A stretch of DNA of 64,000 nt, from NCBI GenBank assembly GCA_963555705.1, contig OY743170.1:30393362-30457361 (forward strand), in the 5' to 3' direction. The position numbers were made by a program, and so were the translations under genes. How positions within the stretch are numbered: the stretch's first letter is position 1; each line of letters opens with the position of its first letter. Source of the DNA: Ligustrum vulgare. Its lineage: Eukaryota; Streptophyta; Magnoliopsida; Lamiales; Oleaceae. This document shows, in pieces, positions 60,780-64,000 of the stretch. The notes beneath the pieces were generated by a model. That model did not search any database. It was given only the letters and a program-made list of their open reading frames with translations, and was not told where the DNA came from.

Positions 60780-61100
60780 TGATTGGAGATTTGGAATATT
60801 TTCTTGGATTATGGGTACTGATATTTTGTTTTAATAATGATAATCTTGGTATAATGTGATGATACGTGGAAAGTAAAATGAGTACCGTATTGAATCAGAA
60901 TTCATACGTATATACAAGTGAAAGAAATACTTTGCAGGAAATGTGGTGACATTTAAGTATAGAATCTTAGTTTTGGGAGATATTTGTTTACTGAATTTTG
61001 GGTTACAAATATTGGAAAGATAAGTTGATGATATTATGTTGATATGTTTGGGTATATTACGTAGAGAAAATATTCAGAAAATTATAAGATTAAGTAAGTT
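60780..61100 (+). other. Right spacer of the cargo element
   Basis: Non-coding; 61017-61075 matches 9172-9250 (GATGATATTATGTT, then GGGTATATTACGT). It shows that the cassette replaced or was inserted into an existing retrotransposon spacer. Confidence 0.6.
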
Positions 61101-61101
61101 T

Positions 61102-61138
61102 AATTTCGAGGACGAAATTATTTTTAAGGAGGTAAGAT
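61102..61138 (+). other. Vestigial pol end and polypurine tract
   Basis: AATTTCGAGGACGAAATT encodes Asn-Phe-Glu-Asp-Glu-Ile, the conserved end of Tekay/Del-type pol. It is followed by AAGGAGGTAAGA just before the 3' LTR, the plus-strand primer. The same arrangement, reversed, lies at 40870-40905. Confidence 0.85.
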
Positions 61139-64000
61139 TATAGCGACTCAGAATTTTTATGCAATAAATAATTATTTTAATATTTAGAAAATTATGTCGC
61201 TACTATTTCATTTATTATTTTGAAATTAATGCCGCGACGGATTCGTCTAGCCAAGTCAAGAAATATCGAATTTGTTCGATTTTAAATTAAAATCCGAATT
61301 TCTAAAATTATATTATTTTAATTATTTATTTAAAGTATTATTTTCAAAATCATTTTTCAGTCCAAAATATATCAGTTTTAAATACTTTTCTTGATCGAAG
61401 TTAGTCCAATATTTATCAAAATTGTATCATGAACCCACATATTTTTCTTCCTTCTTTATTACTCTTTCCACCTCTATATACCATAATCAAAGCATCTTCA
61501 TCATATCATTACACCTAACAAAGAACACCACTACCAATTAATCAAAGCTATCACAATTCAATCCTACCCCATGTGTATACTAAACATAATGATGAATTAC
61601 CCATATTCCACCCTTTTCATACCTAACTATTCATCATTTTTCCTAAATTTATACGTTCTCCATCTCCTCAAAATACACACAACAAACTACCAAACCACTG
61701 CAAAGTCATCACACCCTAACCGTCCCTGCTTAACCAACACTGCCCTTCACTGCACCACCTGCAATACACAATTCAATTCCAAGTTCAAGCACAGCCACCG
61801 ATTTCAATTCTTCCTAGCATCACCATCACTACCGCCTATTCACTACCACTGTTTCATCAATGTCAAAACCACCACTATCCATTTCCACCTTCATCACCTG
61901 CAACTCACAATCAGACACCTCCATATCCACACAATCACAGTCCAGATCACCACCAACCCACACTGCCACTACCAAGCTGAACCAGAATCACCACCCACAC
62001 TGATTCATCTCCCTCACGCAGTTAACCTCACATAACCATCTCAACATCACACAATTCTCAATTCCATCAAGTTTTCAGAAATCATTCTCATTATCAATAA
62101 CCTCACCACTGCAAATCACCATTTATCATCATCACCAAATTGGCAAGCCATAACCAAGATCCACAGCCTGCATATACAATAACCAAATACAACCAATGCC
62201 ACCTTCAACACCATTTCAGTATTATCTCCACCACCGGTAGCATCACCAGCCCTTTCACTGTCACCACCGCACTCAGCCGAACCACAGTCTCAACGCCACC
62301 CACAACCACCTACTGCCCAACTCCAATTCAGTATAAAGTTGTACCAAAATCAAACCCAAAAACCCACGAAGGACAAGAAATAAATCAATTACCTACCTAA
62401 ACTGTTGATTCACCATCGGAAATTATGATTCCAGCCGCGATGTAACCTCGGTTTAACCATCGATTTCGGCCTCAAATCAGCACCAAATTCTGTCTTTTTG
62501 CTACCAATTCTTTCCCTTAGTCACCGCCACCCAACGGCGGTGATAGCGCCGCATTGTCGCCGACGAATCGCCGGCGGATTTGATAAATCAGTCGATCGCA
62601 CCTCCGTTGCCTTTTCTCCTTTTTTTTCGCCTTGGTGAAGTGAGAGAGAGAGAGTATAACGAGAGACTGGTTAGAGAGAGAGAGAAAGATCTGATATATT
62701 TAACTTTCCAGAATTTGCAAATCAGTCCCTGACATTTTAATTTGTTTCCATTCAGTCCTTTTAGTTTTAAAATCATCAATTTCAGCCCTTAAGTTTTAAA
62801 TGATTTTAATCAGCCCTTTCATTTTAAAATTCTGATCAATTCAGTCCCTGCTGATTTACTTTATTTGATTTTAAGCTCAAGTTTCAAAAGTATTCATTTT
62901 AATCCCTCAACTTTCAAAAGTATTCATTTTAGTCCCTCAACTTTCAAAACATCAATTTTAGTCCTCAAATTATAATTTATCATTTTGAACTATATATTCG
63001 ATAGACTAAAGTGAATTATTGGCTAAGACGAAGCGTACGGAGAATTTAAAGAAATTGAAGTCATTCCCGCTCAACTTTGCACTCGTCGGATTTGAGGTAG
63101 ACTCGCACTTATTAATTGATTTAAATTATGATTTCATATGAATGTCATGTGACTTGTGAAAGTCAATTTTTAAGAAAAACAAGTATGTTTTTATGAAAGG
63201 TAAATATACCTTATGTTGTTATGAAAAGTAAGTATGTTTTTATGAAAAGAAAATATACTTTATGTTTTTACGAAAAGTAAGTATACCCTATGCTTCACGA
63301 AAATGTTTTTTTGGATCATTGCTATGAAATCAATCTACCAAGATTGTTTTGGGTCCCATATGATAAGTTATGATATGTTAAGGGGACCGGAGTTTTAGTA
63401 GCGCTACACATAAGAATTCTTGCCACCTAAGTTCGGTAACATTCTTGTGTCTCCTATGTTTATGAGGATTTGCCACGAAGTTCGGTAAAATTCCTGTCTT
63501 TCCATATGTTTATGAGGATTTACCACCTAAGTTCGGTAAAATTCCTGTCGCGTATGTTTATGAGGATTTCGATCCTATCTTATGTTATGATGGAAATGAT
63601 CCCTATGAATTTCATGAATTATGTTTTGGTATACTTACTGTTATTATGATCTTACTACATAAGAATTCTTACCACCTAAGTTCGGTAAAATTCTTATATT
63701 TATGAGGATTTCGATCTTATCCTATGTTATGATGAAAACTTACTGTTATTATGATTTTACTGCATAAGAATTCTTGCCACCTAAGTTCGGTAAAGTTCTT
63801 GTGTCTATTTATGTTTATGAGGATTTCAATCATATCTTATGTTATGCTTTCAAAAGAAATTATGCTTGGCATAATTAAAATATTTTTATAAGTATATGGT
63901 TTTCAAAGAGCTGTTTTCAAAGAGCCTATGATTTGCAAAATATGTCCCGTGCTGTAATGCACAATATGAGTTTTATCAAGAGCAGTTTTATAAAGAAGCT
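61139..64000 (+). repeat. 3' LTR of the cargo element (incomplete at window edge)
   Basis: 2862 bp visible, collinear with 54565-57454. Single-base differences noticed near 61193, 61476, 61953, 62296, 63015 and 63789. One 32-bp unit fewer at 62880-62950 and two extra bases in the GA tract at 62642-62655. About 470 bp of the right end is missing. Confidence 0.95.
62590..62705 (-). promoter_or_regulatory. Possible antisense promoter/leader in the 3' LTR
   Basis: On the minus strand a TATA-like run (TTAAATATATCAG, about 62690-62702) is followed by pyrimidine tracts (CTCTCTCTCTCT) and a GC-rich leader-like block, the usual look of a plant core promoter and 5' untranslated region. It points toward the Cys-rich and LOG ORFs 2 kb away. 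The same element exists in the 5' LTR (56010-56130). Inferred from composition only. Confidence 0.35.

Larger units (their letters stand above)
54565..64000 (+). mobile_element. Chromovirus-derived LTR retrotransposon carrying antisense LOG and virus-like ORFs
   Basis: 5' LTR 54565-57922, interior 57923-61138, 3' LTR from 61139 past the window edge. Primer site 57926-57937 and polypurine tract 61118-61137 fix + orientation. The last pol codons (AATTTCGAGGACGAAATT, 61102-61119) survive as in Tekay/Del chromoviruses, but gag, protease, RT, RNase H and integrase are gone. The interior instead has non-coding spacer shared with other elements here and, antisense, two intact ORFs. The LTRs are nearly identical (about six substitutions, one 2-bp and one 32-bp repeat-unit difference by eye), so it moved recently, presumably using enzymes supplied in trans. 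The right end, and so the target duplication, lies outside the window; the left flank pentamer is GTAGT. Confidence 0.9.

Noticed and set aside
54565..64000. Direct repeats as a segmental duplication or assembly artefact instead of LTRs
   Set aside because: The primer site and polypurine tract sit exactly at the inner borders, which only an LTR element explains; an assembly check is still sensible since the window ends inside the second repeat.

Overview
The window is nuclear DNA of a flowering plant, probably a eudicot. The evidence is AT-rich sequence, a NAC transcription-factor gene with plant-type introns, several lineages of plant LTR retrotransposons (Ty3/gypsy chromovirus, Ty3/gypsy Tat/Athila-type, Ty1/copia, and gag-protease-only elements), a Stowaway-like MITE and a CACTA end. 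Most of it is nested, decayed mobile DNA. I support only one ordinary host gene (NAC, 24015-25384) and one pair of intact non-retroviral ORFs carried inside a young LTR element (LOG-like 59113-59766 and a small Cys-rich protein 60066-60617).

Layout. 1-4.7 kb: Tat-type LTR, Tat gag/protease remnant, chromovirus LTR fragment. 4.7-8.6 kb: a Tat-type LTR split by gag-protease element A (4800-8118). 8.6-11.1 kb: chromovirus spacer, a gag-element fragment, another LTR-like piece. 11.15-15.9 kb: two chromovirus LTR fragments head to head, rich in microsatellites. 15.9-18.6 kb: two copia pieces. 19.9-23.7 kb: a copia integrase split by gag element B (20252-23077). 24.0-25.4 kb: the NAC gene. 26.6-29.4 kb: decayed copia with an internal gag-RT fusion. 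30-33 kb: inverted repeat, MITE-like DNA, a local duplication and a MITE. 33.04-37.31 kb: gag-protease element C with a perfect 5-bp target duplication. 38.19-47.20 kb: a complete but dead chromovirus (minus strand) with CTTTG target duplications. 47.4-53.7 kb: a CACTA end, gag-element D, hAT-like DNA and Tat fragments. 53.7-54.56 kb: a reversed LTR fragment. 54565 to beyond 64000: the cargo element.

The outstanding item is the cargo element. Two long direct repeats (54565-57922 and 61139 to the window edge, about six substitutions in 2.86 kb by eye) flank a 3.2-kb interior. It has an initiator-Met-type primer binding site after the left repeat and, before the right repeat, the Asn-Phe-Glu-Asp-Glu-Ile codons and polypurine tract that end chromovirus pol genes. 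So it is a recent chromovirus-derived LTR retrotransposon with pol removed. In place of pol, antisense to the element, lie two intact ORFs: a 183-aa basic Cys-rich protein resembling the nucleic-acid-binding proteins of some flexuous plant RNA viruses, then an intronless LOG (cytokinin-activating phosphoribohydrolase) ORF. Each has a matching TATA-like box, and a poly(A) signal and a repeat array follow LOG. This looks like a hormone gene plus virus-like-protein cassette carried by a non-autonomous retrotransposon. Expression and activity are not shown by sequence alone.
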